Source of the DNA: Myxococcales bacterium
GTDB taxonomy: Bacteria; Myxococcota; UBA727; VGSZ01
Assembly: GCA_023248635.1 (NCBI GenBank)
Contig: JAHFED010000001.1
Coordinates: 186,001 to 250,000, forward strand
Reading direction: 5' to 3'
DNA length: 64,000 nt
Below are positions 25,945-34,892 of this stretch, piece after piece (position 1 is the stretch's first letter; every line of letters begins with the position of its first letter). The notes under the pieces are model-generated. The model searched no databases. It had not been told where the DNA came from and saw only the letters and a list, made by a program, of their open reading frames with translations. Position numbers and translations under genes: made by a program.

Positions 25945-26970
25945 CTACGCGGGCCCTTTGTACTCAATCAGCCGTGACTTCACGCCGCGCACTTCATTCC
26001 ACCAAAATTTGGCTTGACCCAGAGCCTGGGGCACCTTGCCCACCGTGGTGAAAAACGCGTAGATGCGGGCGCTGCGCGCGTTGAGGCCGCGACGGCGACC
26101 ATCGCGATAGATGCGCCAGAACAGATAGGTGTAGGCCGGCGGCAACAGGGGCGACGCCGCCAGCGGCAGGGCTGCTCCCCAAATCCAATTCGATCTTGTC
26201 TCTTTTTTCCAGAAGTGCAGCGGCGCTTCACCATGCATGCGAGAGACCTGGGCGTAGGCGTGGCCCGAGCGCACGCTGCGCTTCCACCACTGGCTGAGCT
26301 TGGTCATGTCAACGTCGTGCAAGCAGATGGGTTCGTCGATGCGCACGATGCGCTTGCCGGTGACCTTCTTCACCCGCACGCTGAGCTCTGGATCTTCACC
26401 AGCGATCAAATCTGGATTGTAGAGCCCCGATTGATGCAATGCAGCCACCCGCACCATCACGTTGCCGGCGAAGGTGTCCATGTCGCCGACGACGCCGGTC
26501 CACTCCACGTCGCAGAGCAGGTTGTAGATGGTCGCGTCGGGACGGCGCTCGTGCTGCACGCCGGTGACGGCGACGATGCTGTCGTCGGTGCGCAACACGT
26601 GGCTGGCGGCGTCGAGCCAGGAGGGGAAGTACTCGCAGTCGCCATCGACGAACTGCATCGCCAGCAGTGCGGGGTGTTTGCCCGTGAGGTGCACAAAGCC
26701 CGCGTTTCTCCCCTTGGCAGCGGTGAAGGGCTTGTCGATGGTGATGGCGTCGACGCCGCGGGCCCGCACCCTTTCGACGGAGCCGTCGGTGGAGCCCGAG
26801 TCGACATAGACTAGGTGCGTGAGGGGCGCTCCGGCGCGCTGCAGGGAGTCGAGGCAGAGCATGAGCCTCTCGCCCTCATTGCGCCCGATGACGACGACGC
26901 CGACGTCTTGGTGCTCGACGGCGCCGGGGGACTCATCAGAAGGGATCGGCTGCGCGCTTTTCTTTGCCAT
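25945..26970 (-). CDS. family 2 glycosyltransferase
   Basis: This is an inverting GT-A glycosyltransferase of 341 residues, probably acting in surface polysaccharide assembly at the inner membrane. It begins with VGVVVIGRNEGERLMLCLDS and YVDSGSTDGSVE (nucleotide-sugar binding), then has MQFVDGDCEYFPSWL (DxD-type metal site) and GEDPELSVRVKK (catalytic ED region). A hydrophobic stretch, WIWGAALPLAASPLLPPAYT, near the C-terminus suggests membrane association. The start at 26970 (ATG) is preferred over a TTG at 26991. It is divergent from the next glycosyltransferase with 29 bp between start codons. The acceptor and donor sugars are unknown. Confidence 0.9.
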   Translation of the reverse strand: MAKKSAQPIPSDESPGAVEHQDVGVVVIGRNEGERLMLCLDSLQRAGAPLTHLVYVDSGSTDGSVERVRARGVDAITIDKPFTAAKGRNAGFVHLTGKHPALLAMQFVDGDCEYFPSWLDAASHVLRTDDSIVAVTGVQHERRPDATIYNLLCDVEWTGVVGDMDTFAGNVMVRVAALHQSGLYNPDLIAGEDPELSVRVKKVTGKRIVRIDEPICLHDVDMTKLSQWWKRSVRSGHAYAQVSRMHGEAPLHFWKKETRSNWIWGAALPLAASPLLPPAYTYLFWRIYRDGRRRGLNARSARIYAFFTTVGKVPQALGQAKFWWNEVRGVKSRLIEYKGPA

Positions 26971-26999
26971 CGGCCGCGAACTTAGCGACAAATCTGGTC

Positions 27000-27959
27000 A
27001 TGCGCGTGCTGTGTTGCCTCCTGAATTACAAAACCGCCGACATGACGCTGCAATCCCTCGATACCCTTCTGCCCGAGGTGCGGGCGGTGTCTGCGGCCGG
27101 CAAGGGCGAGGCGCGCGTCACCATCGTCGACAACGACAGCAAAGACGGCAGCCTCGAGAAGCTGCAGCAGGGCGTGGAGAAGCGCGGCTGCGGCGACGTC
27201 GTCAACGTGGTCGCCTCGGGACACAACGGCGGCTACGGCTACGGCAACAACGTCGCTTTGCGCCAGGGTCTGGGAGCCCAGAAGGCGCAGTATTTCTACC
27301 TGTTGAATTCCGATGCCTTCGTCGAAGGCACTGCCCTGCAAACCATGATCGAATACCTCGATCAAAACGCCGACGTCGGCATCGCGGGTGGCTACATCCA
27401 CGGCGTCGACGGCGAGCCCCATCCCGGGGTGTTTCGCTATCCCACGATCTGGTCGGAGATCGAGGGCTCGGTGCGCTTTGCGCCGCTCTCGCGCTTGCTC
27501 AAGGACCGGGTGGTGCCCCGGCCGGTGCCAGTGACGACGACGACGGAGCAGGTGGATTGGGTGCCCGGGGCTTCGATGGTCATGCGCGGCAGCATGCTCG
27601 AGAAAATTGGGCTCTTCGACGAGACCTTCTTTCTCTATTTCGAGGAGACCGATCTCTGCCACCGCGCCAAGAAAGCGGGCTGGAAGATCGCCTTCGTGCG
27701 GGACGCTTCTGTGGCCCACATCGTCGGCGTCAGCACCGGCGTGAAAAACCTCAAGCGACGCACGCCCGGCTACATGCTGGATTCACGGCGTTACTACTTC
27801 CTGAAGCACCATGGACGCGCCTATTTGTGGGCTTCCAACTTGGCGCACGCGGCCGGACTCGCGTCCTTTCGTGTCAGGCGAAGACTACAGAACAAAGCCG
27901 AACAAGACTATGAAAAAGCCCTAAGCGATTTCGTCGTCCACTGCATCAAGAATCCTTAG
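27000..27959 (+). CDS. family 2 glycosyltransferase, WbbL/rhamnosyltransferase-like
   Basis: This is a 319-residue GT2 enzyme of the dTDP-rhamnosyl transferase type. It has VLCCLLNYKTADMTLQSLD, TIVDNDSKDGSLEKLQ, SGHNGGYGYGNN, then YLLNSDAFVEG (the DxD equivalent) and FLYFEETDLCHRAKKAGWKI, a signature of WbbL-like enzymes. It has no signal or membrane segment apart from a basic C-terminus. The start at 27000 is chosen because the conserved domain begins immediately after it. Its stop codon overlaps the stop of the acetyltransferase gene on the other strand by 14 bp. It belongs to the polysaccharide locus. Confidence 0.9.
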   Translation: MRVLCCLLNYKTADMTLQSLDTLLPEVRAVSAAGKGEARVTIVDNDSKDGSLEKLQQGVEKRGCGDVVNVVASGHNGGYGYGNNVALRQGLGAQKAQYFYLLNSDAFVEGTALQTMIEYLDQNADVGIAGGYIHGVDGEPHPGVFRYPTIWSEIEGSVRFAPLSRLLKDRVVPRPVPVTTTTEQVDWVPGASMVMRGSMLEKIGLFDETFFLYFEETDLCHRAKKAGWKIAFVRDASVAHIVGVSTGVKNLKRRTPGYMLDSRRYYFLKHHGRAYLWASNLAHAAGLASFRVRRRLQNKAEQDYEKALSDFVVHCIKNP

Positions 27960-28491
27960 ACTCGACGGCCTTGCGCCTTCTCTTGGCCTGAGCGGGGACG
28001 CCGACGGCGAGATCCCCCGCTTCGACGTCGGCCAGCACCACCGAGTTGGCTCCGATGCTCGCGCCATCGCCCACGGTGATGGCTCCCAGAACGACCGCTC
28101 CCGCTCCTACGTCGACGCCTTCGCCGAGCGTGGGAGCGTCGAAAGGCTTGCCCACGTTCTTCATGCCCAGGGTGACACCCTGCCGAATCACGCAGCGATC
28201 CCCGATGGTGGTGTCGCCATGCACCACGATGCCGCCCTGGTGCTCGATGACCACCTGTCGGCCCACCTTGGCCGAATAGGGCAGCTCGATGCCGTAGTAA
28301 TTCCGCACAAAGCGGAAGGCTGCACGATACAAAACAGACAGCGGCGCACGGGCCATCTTGCTGTCGACGTCCATGCGCCAGTTGCCAAAGCGGTGCACGG
28401 CCAGCGCCCGAAAGCCGGGGCGCGTCCAGTCGCGGCCGTTGGCCTCCCAATCCTCTCTGACGACGTCGACCAGCTCTTTGAGCGGCTTCAT
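27946..28491 (-). CDS. hexapeptide-repeat acyltransferase, serine O-acetyltransferase-like
   Basis: This is a 181-residue left-handed beta-helix acetyltransferase. The C-terminal part has hexapeptide repeats (VVIEHQGGIVVHGDTTIGDR, then LGEGVDVGAGAVVLGAITVG and ASIGANSVVLADVEAGD). The N-terminal part (DWEANGRDWTRPGFRALAVH and RFGNWRM) matches the CysE/SAT and polysaccharide-acetyltransferase lead-in. It uses acetyl-CoA; in this setting modification of a cell-surface sugar is more likely than cysteine synthesis. The start at 28491 is 2 bp from the stop of the GH-like gene upstream. The last residues are basic (KRRRK). Confidence 0.85.
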   Translation of the reverse strand: MKPLKELVDVVREDWEANGRDWTRPGFRALAVHRFGNWRMDVDSKMARAPLSVLYRAAFRFVRNYYGIELPYSAKVGRQVVIEHQGGIVVHGDTTIGDRCVIRQGVTLGMKNVGKPFDAPTLGEGVDVGAGAVVLGAITVGDGASIGANSVVLADVEAGDLAVGVPAQAKRRRKAVESKDS

Positions 28492-28493
28492 CC

Positions 28494-30146
28494 TCAGTAC
28501 CACCGTGGGGTGGTTTCGATGAAGGTCATCAAGGCGTCGTACTTCGGCGCCGCCGCCCGGGGCTGCTCCATGGATTCGGTGGAGCCCCAGCGCCCGTACT
28601 TCGAGGGCCGCATCGTCGATGTGAAGTGCACGAACAAGCCGCCGCCGTTTTGCTTCCAGCCCTGCAAGTAGCGCAGGTAAAGGCCCTTGATGGCGGGCGC
28701 GCTGTTGGCGGCGTCGAACAAGCTGTTCACGTGGGCGTCGTCGGAGACGGGCCCGATGCCCACCAGGTGCTGGCCGCCTTCGTAGGCGATGAGTTGCACC
28801 TGGTGCTTGTCGGCGAGCTTCTTCTGCTCTTTCACCCAGCCCAGAGACTCGTCGACGGAGGTCTCCAATCTCTTCATCAAGTCCGCCAGGCCCATGCCCT
28901 GCACTGCACCGCGCTGCTCGGGCTCGCCGAGGGAGTTGCCGAAGTAGGGGGCGATGGCGACGGCGTCGACGGTCCATTTGTGCTCTTTCAAATGATCGAG
29001 CATGGTGCCCGTCGACCAGGCATTGGCTGCCCAGCCTCCCAAGACACGCACTACCCGATTGCTTTGAGCACCAAAGACGCGATCAAAGATGGCGTGAACC
29101 TCGACCGAACGTTGCACGTGGTAGCGGAGCTGGGCGTCGAAGACGTCTTTGGACAGCTCGGCGGCGACCCCGCGTTCGCGGACGTAGTTCGCCTGTGGAA
29201 ACTGGCCGTTCCAAATTTCGTTGCTGTGCTCGACGTAGACGCGCAACCCGGACTTGAGCCGATCCCGGACCACGACGGCGGCGGCTTCGACGAGCTCGTC
29301 ACTCCACGTGTGACCGACGTTGATCCAGGCGTCGGCGCCGGCGGCGTTGCACAGATCGATCATGACCTCCATGGGCACACCCTTGACCGTGTACCGAGCA
29401 TCGTCTGGAACGGGTCTTTCTGCAGCAGTTTTGATGTGCGACGCGTTGGTATCCATCCAATCCATGAAGCGCAGGGTCGAGTAGCCCTTCAAGCGTTCAA
29501 GGAACACCGGATTGAAACCGCCGTAGCCCGAGGCCGCAGCCGGGTCGACACCGGGGAGCCACACGTGGAGGTCGCGGATGGGATCTTTGGGGTCGGTCTT
29601 TGTGATCAGGACCGCGAGCCCGCCCTTTTTGTCGTCGACGTCGAGCACGGTCTGGCCCTTGGCAGTCGACGACACCACCCCGCCCTGGGGCGCGAAATCG
29701 ATCTCGCCCGTGCCTTGCCAGGTCACGGTGTAGTTGCCCTTGGGAAAGGTCAGCCCCTCTCCCCAAAACACCAGGCTGCGCGCAAACTGTGCGGGCTGCA
29801 GCGACTTCACCCAGCCGCGGGCGTCGACGTCGATGGGCCTCTTGTCGTCCCATTGAGACGCCGTGCTCGAGATCCAATCACGAGACTGCTTGAAGACATC
29901 GTTGAAGGGACGCTCGGGAGAGTAATCCCGCAGCTCGGCGAGGTTGGTGCCCACCGGCGATGGATGGGCCGGCGGCGCCAGCACCCGCGTCGTCGACGAC
30001 GGCGGCGGCGGCGGCGTCACGGGCCCCGTCTTGGCTTTCGGCGGCGGAGCGGCTTTGGCGGCGCCGAAGTCCAGATCTGAGGTTTTGTCGTTGCAGCCGG
30101 TGCAGGCCGCAAAGATGAAGAAGAAGGCGACGAGGGAGCGCGTCAT
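28494..30146 (-). CDS. putative lipoprotein with glycoside-hydrolase-like domain
   Basis: This is a 550-residue exported protein. The N-terminus MTRSLVAFFFIFAACTGC suggests a lipoprotein, followed by a Pro-rich linker. The body resembles a clan GH-A (beta/alpha)8 hydrolase: YSTLRFMDWMDTNASH, INVGHTWSDELVEAAAVVV, then YVEHSNEIWNGQF with a likely acid/base Glu in NEIWN, and LIAYEGGQHLVG with a likely nucleophile Glu in YEGG. The substrate is unknown; polysaccharide trimming or length control fits the locus. The start overlaps the stop of the polymerase-like gene (ATGA). It is probably anchored to the outer or inner membrane facing the periplasm. Confidence 0.75.
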   Translation of the reverse strand: MTRSLVAFFFIFAACTGCNDKTSDLDFGAAKAAPPPKAKTGPVTPPPPPSSTTRVLAPPAHPSPVGTNLAELRDYSPERPFNDVFKQSRDWISSTASQWDDKRPIDVDARGWVKSLQPAQFARSLVFWGEGLTFPKGNYTVTWQGTGEIDFAPQGGVVSSTAKGQTVLDVDDKKGGLAVLITKTDPKDPIRDLHVWLPGVDPAAASGYGGFNPVFLERLKGYSTLRFMDWMDTNASHIKTAAERPVPDDARYTVKGVPMEVMIDLCNAAGADAWINVGHTWSDELVEAAAVVVRDRLKSGLRVYVEHSNEIWNGQFPQANYVRERGVAAELSKDVFDAQLRYHVQRSVEVHAIFDRVFGAQSNRVVRVLGGWAANAWSTGTMLDHLKEHKWTVDAVAIAPYFGNSLGEPEQRGAVQGMGLADLMKRLETSVDESLGWVKEQKKLADKHQVQLIAYEGGQHLVGIGPVSDDAHVNSLFDAANSAPAIKGLYLRYLQGWKQNGGGLFVHFTSTMRPSKYGRWGSTESMEQPRAAAPKYDALMTFIETTPRWY

Positions 30147-31600
30147 GTCTGCGTGGCCACCTTGGGTGCGACGGGGGGAACGTGGGTGAAGGACGACGAC
30201 ATTTGACCAGGCTGCTGCAGGGTCACCTCGATGGGCCCGGTGGCCGGCGTGCTCGAGATGCCGCGGATCAGCCCCATCACTGCGCCAGCAAAGAAGTAGG
30301 GGAAGTTGGTAAACAGACCATTTGGAATGAGATCAACCGTATAAAGCATCAGCATGCAAGCCAGTCCGACAAGCAGATACCGGTCCTCCGTCGATGTGAT
30401 TTTCTTGATCTTGCTTCTTAAATAGAACATCGGCGTCAACAGCAAGCCGAACGTGCAGATGAAGCCGACGGCGCCGCGGGAGCCGTAGGTGCCGATCCAA
30501 AAGCCGTCGGCGACCGAGATGGCCTCGTCTTTCCAGGGGGAGAACAACATGCTGCGCCGAAAGCGCCCCCAGCCAAAGATGGGCTTCTTCGCGCCGTGCT
30601 CGGTGAGGGCAGCTTCGTTATCGAAGCGGAATTCCAAAGATTGGGCCCGGTCGGGACCGGCGGTGTCCTTGATGAATTGGATGATCTCTTTGTGGGGAAA
30701 GACCTCCGTCGCGCGGGAGATCGGATAGACGACGATGATGAGCGCGAAGAGCGCGAGCACCCGCAGTTGTCCTTTGGGCGCCAGCACGTGCAGAACCACG
30801 GTGAAAAGCAGCGCGAAGATCGCCGCACCCAGCGACTTGCAGCCCAGCAACACGATGAGCAGGAAGATGCTCATGTGGCGACCCCGCAGACGTCGGATCG
30901 TCGGCTTCTTCGCCAGCGTCAGCGTGATGCCGGCCAACACCGCTGCGGCGAGGAACAGCGTCAGGCCCAAGCCATGGCCCATGAACACCATCGGCCGATA
31001 ACCGCCGCCGCGCATCGTCTGGATGAAGTCGTGCTGGGCAAAACCATAGACCCAGTTGTGCATCTGTGGACTCATCAAGATCTCAATCATGATAAATGGC
31101 ACATACACCAGCGCCGCAACATGAAATCCGCGCAGCAATGTCAGCGCGTCATCTCTGGTGTTAAATAGCGCACGCCCGAGTACGAATGGTATCATGTAAT
31201 TATAAACATCACCGACGACGACCGACAGCGCCTCCCAGTCGTTGAGGGGCTGCAAGATGGCGACGCCGTAGCTCAGCCCCTCCATGTTGGTGCGCGAGGT
31301 CCCCAGGGCGCCCAGCATCAGGATGAAGATCCACAGCTCGGCCGCGGTGAAGAGCTTGGCGGTGAAGAGGCGACGACGGGCGGCGCCCACCAGGAGCACG
31401 CCGAGGATGGCGCCGATGGCGGCGAACTCCTGTTTGGCCAGCGGCTGAAAGGGCGCCTTGATCTCGACCTTCTCGGGGAGAAAGAGCATGGCCCCCATGA
31501 AAGCGATGAGGACGGCGACCTGGGGCTTGAAGCGCGCGAAGGCGGCAAGGCAGACCAAGGGCCACGCAAAGAGCGCGAAGAACGCAAAGGGGTTTCCCAT
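30143..31600 (-). CDS. O-antigen ligase/Wzy-like polysaccharide polymerase
   Basis: This is an integral membrane protein of 485 residues with about ten to twelve hydrophobic segments, starting with MGNPFAFFALFAWPLVCLAA. The family pattern is a large periplasmic loop with FDNEAALTEHGAKKPIFGWG and FWIGTYGSRGAVGF, equivalent to the 'G.G...........H......l...G..G' region of O-antigen ligase/polymerase proteins. It is expected to join or transfer lipid-linked sugar repeats in the periplasm. The start at 31600 is used because the sequence upstream in frame is a shadow of lspA. It lies 62 bp after lspA and is coupled to the GH-like gene downstream. Confidence 0.85.
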   Translation of the reverse strand: MGNPFAFFALFAWPLVCLAAFARFKPQVAVLIAFMGAMLFLPEKVEIKAPFQPLAKQEFAAIGAILGVLLVGAARRRLFTAKLFTAAELWIFILMLGALGTSRTNMEGLSYGVAILQPLNDWEALSVVVGDVYNYMIPFVLGRALFNTRDDALTLLRGFHVAALVYVPFIMIEILMSPQMHNWVYGFAQHDFIQTMRGGGYRPMVFMGHGLGLTLFLAAAVLAGITLTLAKKPTIRRLRGRHMSIFLLIVLLGCKSLGAAIFALLFTVVLHVLAPKGQLRVLALFALIIVVYPISRATEVFPHKEIIQFIKDTAGPDRAQSLEFRFDNEAALTEHGAKKPIFGWGRFRRSMLFSPWKDEAISVADGFWIGTYGSRGAVGFICTFGLLLTPMFYLRSKIKKITSTEDRYLLVGLACMLMLYTVDLIPNGLFTNFPYFFAGAVMGLIRGISSTPATGPIEVTLQQPGQMSSSFTHVPPVAPKVATQT

Positions 31601-31662
31601 CTCCCCACCATGGATAGCGCGATGACCTCTGGGTCCGCGCGCTGTCTCACCGGGTGCGTCGA

Positions 31663-32163
31663 TCAGGCAGGAGCAGGAGCACCGAGGTCGTGGGGCGTTT
31701 TTCGGCGCCGCGCAGCGAGAGCGAGCAGGCCGCCGGCGACGACGATCTGAACGTCGGCGACGTTGAAGACGCCCGTTCTCAGGGGCCCGACGCTGATGAC
31801 GGCGAAGTCGACGACGTGGCCGGCGCGCGACAGCCGATCCATCAAGTTGCCCGCGCCGCCTGCGATCAGCAGGCCCAAGCCCACAAAGAGGGGCCCAGGC
31901 AGACGATGACGCAGCGCAACCACGCCAACCCCCAAGAGGAGCAAGGCGACGCCGACGACGAAGAGGCCCTGGCGCACCCCCTCGGGCAACGCGCGGCCCA
32001 GCCCCAAAAAAGCCCCGGGATTTTCGGCGTACACCAGGCGAAAGATGCCGACGACGACGTCGACGCCTGGCTGTCCCTTGAGATGGGCGACGGCGAGGGC
32101 CTTGGTGACCTGATCGCAGGCCACACAGGGAACGAGGAGGGCGAGAAGGGCAAGCGAGCGCAT
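31663..32163 (-). CDS. lspA: lipoprotein signal peptidase (signal peptidase II)
   Basis: LspA cleaves the signal peptide of prolipoproteins in the inner membrane. The protein has 166 residues and four hydrophobic segments. Conserved parts are CDQVTKALAV, VYAENPGAFLGLG, GGAGNLMDRLSRAGHVVDF and FNVADVQIVV, with the two catalytic aspartates in VVDF and NVAD. The ATG at 32163 is preferred because the first hydrophobic segment begins at once. The many lipoproteins in this window are its substrates in principle. It leads the minus-strand polysaccharide operon by position, with 62 bp to the polymerase gene. Confidence 0.93.
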   Translation of the reverse strand: MRSLALLALLVPCVACDQVTKALAVAHLKGQPGVDVVVGIFRLVYAENPGAFLGLGRALPEGVRQGLFVVGVALLLLGVGVVALRHRLPGPLFVGLGLLIAGGAGNLMDRLSRAGHVVDFAVISVGPLRTGVFNVADVQIVVAGGLLALAARRRKTPHDLGAPAPA

Positions 32164-32234
32164 GGCCGCCGAACCGCTCCTGCTGGTGGGCCATTCCCCG
32201 GGCCTTCTGCCCCCAACGCGTCGCATCATCCGCG

Positions 32235-32262
32235 TTGACATTGGTGTCAAGGACGCTACACC
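32235..32262 (+). promoter_or_regulatory. palindrome overlapping a possible promoter of the acyl-CoA dehydrogenase
   Basis: TTGACATTGGTGTCAA (32235-32250) is a 6-4-6 perfect inverted repeat. Its left arm is a consensus -35 hexamer, TTGACA; a weak -10 (TACACC, 32257-32262) follows after 16 bp. The site is 40 bp before the acyl-CoA dehydrogenase ATG and also lies upstream of divergent lspA. A repressor operator that covers the -35 box is a reasonable reading, but no cognate regulator is in the window. Confidence 0.5.
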
Positions 32263-32289
32263 TAGACACCCACCCCCAGCGAGGCGTCA

Positions 32290-34263
32290 ATGGCCCAACC
32301 GGCTTCGTCCAACTTCTTCCTCGACAACGACGACCTGCGTTTCCAGCTGTCCCGCATCGACTGGGACGTGCTCGTCGACCTGCAAGAGCGGATGTTTCTC
32401 GACGACGATCGCTTCCACACCGGCCGCGAAGCCAAGGCCTTCTACGACGAGCTCTTGACCTCGCTGGGTGAGTTCGCCGCCAAGGAGATCGCTCCTTTCG
32501 AGCGCGAGCTCGACGAGCAGCACCCCCACTTCCACGACGGCGTCGTCGACGACGCCCCCCGCCTCAAGAAGATCTTCGACGCTCTCGCTGGCCTGGGGAC
32601 GATGGGGCTCACCCTCCCGCGCCGCCTCGGTGGGCTCAATGCGCCAAACCTGATCTCCAACACCCTGCTCGAGATGCTGACCCGCGCCGACGCCTCCGTC
32701 GCCGGCCACTTCGGCTTCTACGGCGGCATGGCCTCGGCGCTGATGTTCTATTCCGCCGACGAAGGCTCGGTGACCTACGAGGGCGGCGTGCCGGTGAAGA
32801 GCCGCTTCGACGCCGAGATCTCGCGCATCGTCGCCGGCAAAGAGTGGGGCGCCATGGTGCTGACCGAGCCCCACGCGGGCTCGGACCTCGCCCGCTTGCG
32901 CGCCCATGCCTTAGTGCAAAAGGATGGCAGCTGGCGTCTCAATGGACAGAAGATCTTCATCACCGCCGGTCATGGTGAGCACCATGTGGTGATCGCTCGC
33001 AGCGAAGACGAAGGCACCCATCCGGGTCTCAAGGGCCTGAGCCTTTTCTATGTTCCGGGCCACATCGGCGCCAACGGGAAACCCTGCGCCAAGGACGCCG
33101 CCGACGCCCGCCCCAACCTGATCATTGGGGGCATCGAGCACAAGATGGGGCAGCACTCCGCCGTCGCCGCCACCATCCACTATGAAAACAGCTACGCCGA
33201 GCTCATCGGCCAGCGCGGCGAGGGCTTCCGCCTGATGCTGGTGCTGATGAACAACGCCCGCATCATCGTCGCCTTCGAGGCCCTGGGCACCTGTGAAGCG
33301 GCCTTCCGCACCGCCCGCGCCTATGCTGAAGAGCGCGTGGCCATGGGCAAGACCCTCGCGCGCCACGAGATGATCGCCGACTATCTCGACGAGATGGACA
33401 TTGTGATTCGTGGGCTGCGCGCCGTGACCTTCGAAGCAGCATTCCATGAGGAGTGCGGCATGCGCATCAAGACCATCTTGAAGAGCAACCCACCGGCGAA
33501 CGCAGATGCCCGCAAGGACCTCGATCGCAAAGCCAAACAGCATACAGATCGATCCCGTGTTCTCACACCTCTCATCAAGTACTGGGGAGGCGAAGAGGCA
33601 GTGCGCCAGACTCGCATGTGCATGCAAATTCTGGGTGGCATTGGCTACATCACGGAAACCGGCGCCGAGAAGCTGCTGCGCGACGCCCTCGTCATCCCCG
33701 TCTACGAGGGCACCAGCCAAATCCAAGCGCTCATGGCGCTCAAAGACAACCTGCAGGCCGCGATCAAGAACCCTGCGCGCTTCGCCAGAGACATCGCCGA
33801 AACCCGCCTGCTGGCTTTGTCGTCGTCGGACTCCCTCGAAAAGGGGGCCGCGCGCATGAAGATGATCACGCTCTCGGCGATGCAGACCATCATCTCGCGC
33901 GTCGCTGCCGACAAGCTGGGCGGCGTCGGCAAGAAGCCCATCGGCCAGTGGCGCGCGTCGCTGACGAAGGAGTGGGATCCTGCCGTCGACTTCTCCTTCG
34001 GCCTCTTGCACGCCGAGCGCTTGACCAAGCTCTTGACTTGGTCGCACACGGCCGAAGTGCTGGTCACCCAGGCCCGCAGCGTGGCCGGCACCGCCGACGC
34101 CGACGAGCGCACAGAGATCGCTCAGCGTTTCATCGAGCGCTTCGAACCGCGTTCCAAGGGCGTGCTGATCGAGATCGAAGCCACCTCGGGCAGCCTGTTG
34201 CAACGCCTGCTGGGACGCAGCCCCAAGAAGGCGTCGTCGTCGTCGAAGGCTGCGGCCGAGTAG
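32290..34263 (+). CDS. acyl-CoA dehydrogenase
   Basis: This FAD-dependent enzyme oxidises an acyl-CoA to enoyl-CoA. It has 657 residues, longer than the ~390-residue short enzymes and close to the ~600-residue group with an extra C-terminal domain. The motifs are MVLTEPHAGSDLA (FAD/substrate binding), LNGQKIFITAG, VAMGKTLARHEMIADYLDEM, and QILGGIGYITETGAEKLLRD. The catalytic Glu is probably E473 in PVYEGTSQIQ. The last 20 residues are Ser/Ala/Lys-rich. A start at the ATG of 32290 has GAGG seven bases upstream. The C-terminal domain probably helps bind the acyl chain or the dimer. Confidence 0.95.
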   Translation: MAQPASSNFFLDNDDLRFQLSRIDWDVLVDLQERMFLDDDRFHTGREAKAFYDELLTSLGEFAAKEIAPFERELDEQHPHFHDGVVDDAPRLKKIFDALAGLGTMGLTLPRRLGGLNAPNLISNTLLEMLTRADASVAGHFGFYGGMASALMFYSADEGSVTYEGGVPVKSRFDAEISRIVAGKEWGAMVLTEPHAGSDLARLRAHALVQKDGSWRLNGQKIFITAGHGEHHVVIARSEDEGTHPGLKGLSLFYVPGHIGANGKPCAKDAADARPNLIIGGIEHKMGQHSAVAATIHYENSYAELIGQRGEGFRLMLVLMNNARIIVAFEALGTCEAAFRTARAYAEERVAMGKTLARHEMIADYLDEMDIVIRGLRAVTFEAAFHEECGMRIKTILKSNPPANADARKDLDRKAKQHTDRSRVLTPLIKYWGGEEAVRQTRMCMQILGGIGYITETGAEKLLRDALVIPVYEGTSQIQALMALKDNLQAAIKNPARFARDIAETRLLALSSSDSLEKGAARMKMITLSAMQTIISRVAADKLGGVGKKPIGQWRASLTKEWDPAVDFSFGLLHAERLTKLLTWSHTAEVLVTQARSVAGTADADERTEIAQRFIERFEPRSKGVLIEIEATSGSLLQRLLGRSPKKASSSSKAAAE

Positions 34264-34266
34264 TCC

Positions 34267-34542
34267 GTGGGCGGGCTGCTCTTTTCGCTCGCCTTTGTCG
34301 TCGTCGTTGCGGTCTTTGCCGTCCGTGCCGTGCGCGGGCGGTGGCGGCAGCGGCGCCAGCTCGATCACCACGTGGTGGCCCGCTTCGACGATGTCGATGC
34401 GCTGGTGCGCCGGGTCCGCTGCCTCTGTGGTCGTCAACCCGATCGCAACGGCGAGGGCCCCCGCGATCACGGCGGCTGGGGCGTCGAGCTCTCCTGCGTC
34501 TGCGGTCGTCGACGCAGCATGGTGTTCATCGTCGGGAACTAA
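34267..34542 (+). CDS. small membrane protein with CxC pairs
   Basis: This is a 91-residue protein that starts with GTG 3 bp after the acyl-CoA dehydrogenase stop, so it is probably co-translated. It has one N-terminal membrane segment (LLFSLAFVVVVAVFAVRAV), then basic residues and a region with CLC and CVC separated by about 26 residues, which could bind zinc. No family was recognised. It ends right at the start of a repeat element. Its start and existence rest on spacing and composition. Confidence 0.5.
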   Translation: MGGLLFSLAFVVVVAVFAVRAVRGRWRQRRQLDHHVVARFDDVDALVRRVRCLCGRQPDRNGEGPRDHGGWGVELSCVCGRRRSMVFIVGN

Positions 34543-34892
34543 TCCTCTGGGAGGTCTGGTGCAGACCTCCCAGAGCGCCGGCGGAGCCGGACGCGGGGCC
34601 CCACGAACTCCGCGTTCCGCGGGCGCGCTTCACGCGCGTCTTTCCCATCTCGGAACGCGGTCGAACATCAAGCGGACGCGGGATAATCCCCGATCTCGCT
34701 GAACTTCGACCGCGGAGCGGTCTCGTTCATCTCCGTCGGGGATGCTCCTCTGGGAGGTCTGGTGCAGACCTCCCAGAGCGCCGGCGGAGCCGGACGCGGC
34801 GCCCCCCACCAACTCCGCGTTCCGCGGGCGCGCTTCACGCGCATCATCCCGCGTCTTTCCGGTCGAACATCAAGCGGACGCGGGATAAGCTC
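34543..34892. repeat. two copies of a hairpin repeat element (family also at 50850-51025)
   Basis: Two near-identical units lie about 203 bp apart. Each starts with a perfect 14-bp stem, CTCTGGGAGGTCTG (34545-34558 and 34748-34761), closed by GTG and followed by its complement. Next come CCGGC-GGA-GCCGG, a stretch of GCGC-type hairpins, and ATCAAGCGGACGCGGGATAA. The second unit forms the 3' end of the GMC oxidase gene, whose stop lies at 34870. The spacer carries CCCCGATCTCGCTGAACTTC, found inverted beside the third copy. No gene occupies this 327-bp gap; short ORFs inside are artefacts. Confidence 0.85.

Noticed and set aside
25620-25977. ORFs of about 100 codons on both strands in the palindromic mosaic
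   Set aside because: They are translations of the repeat itself, with no start signals, and are open on both strands because the palindromes lack stops.
34545-34575. Rho-independent terminator after the small membrane gene
   Set aside because: The 14-bp stem is strong but is followed by AGCGCCGG, not a T-tract, and the same stem recurs 200 bp on as part of a repeat element.
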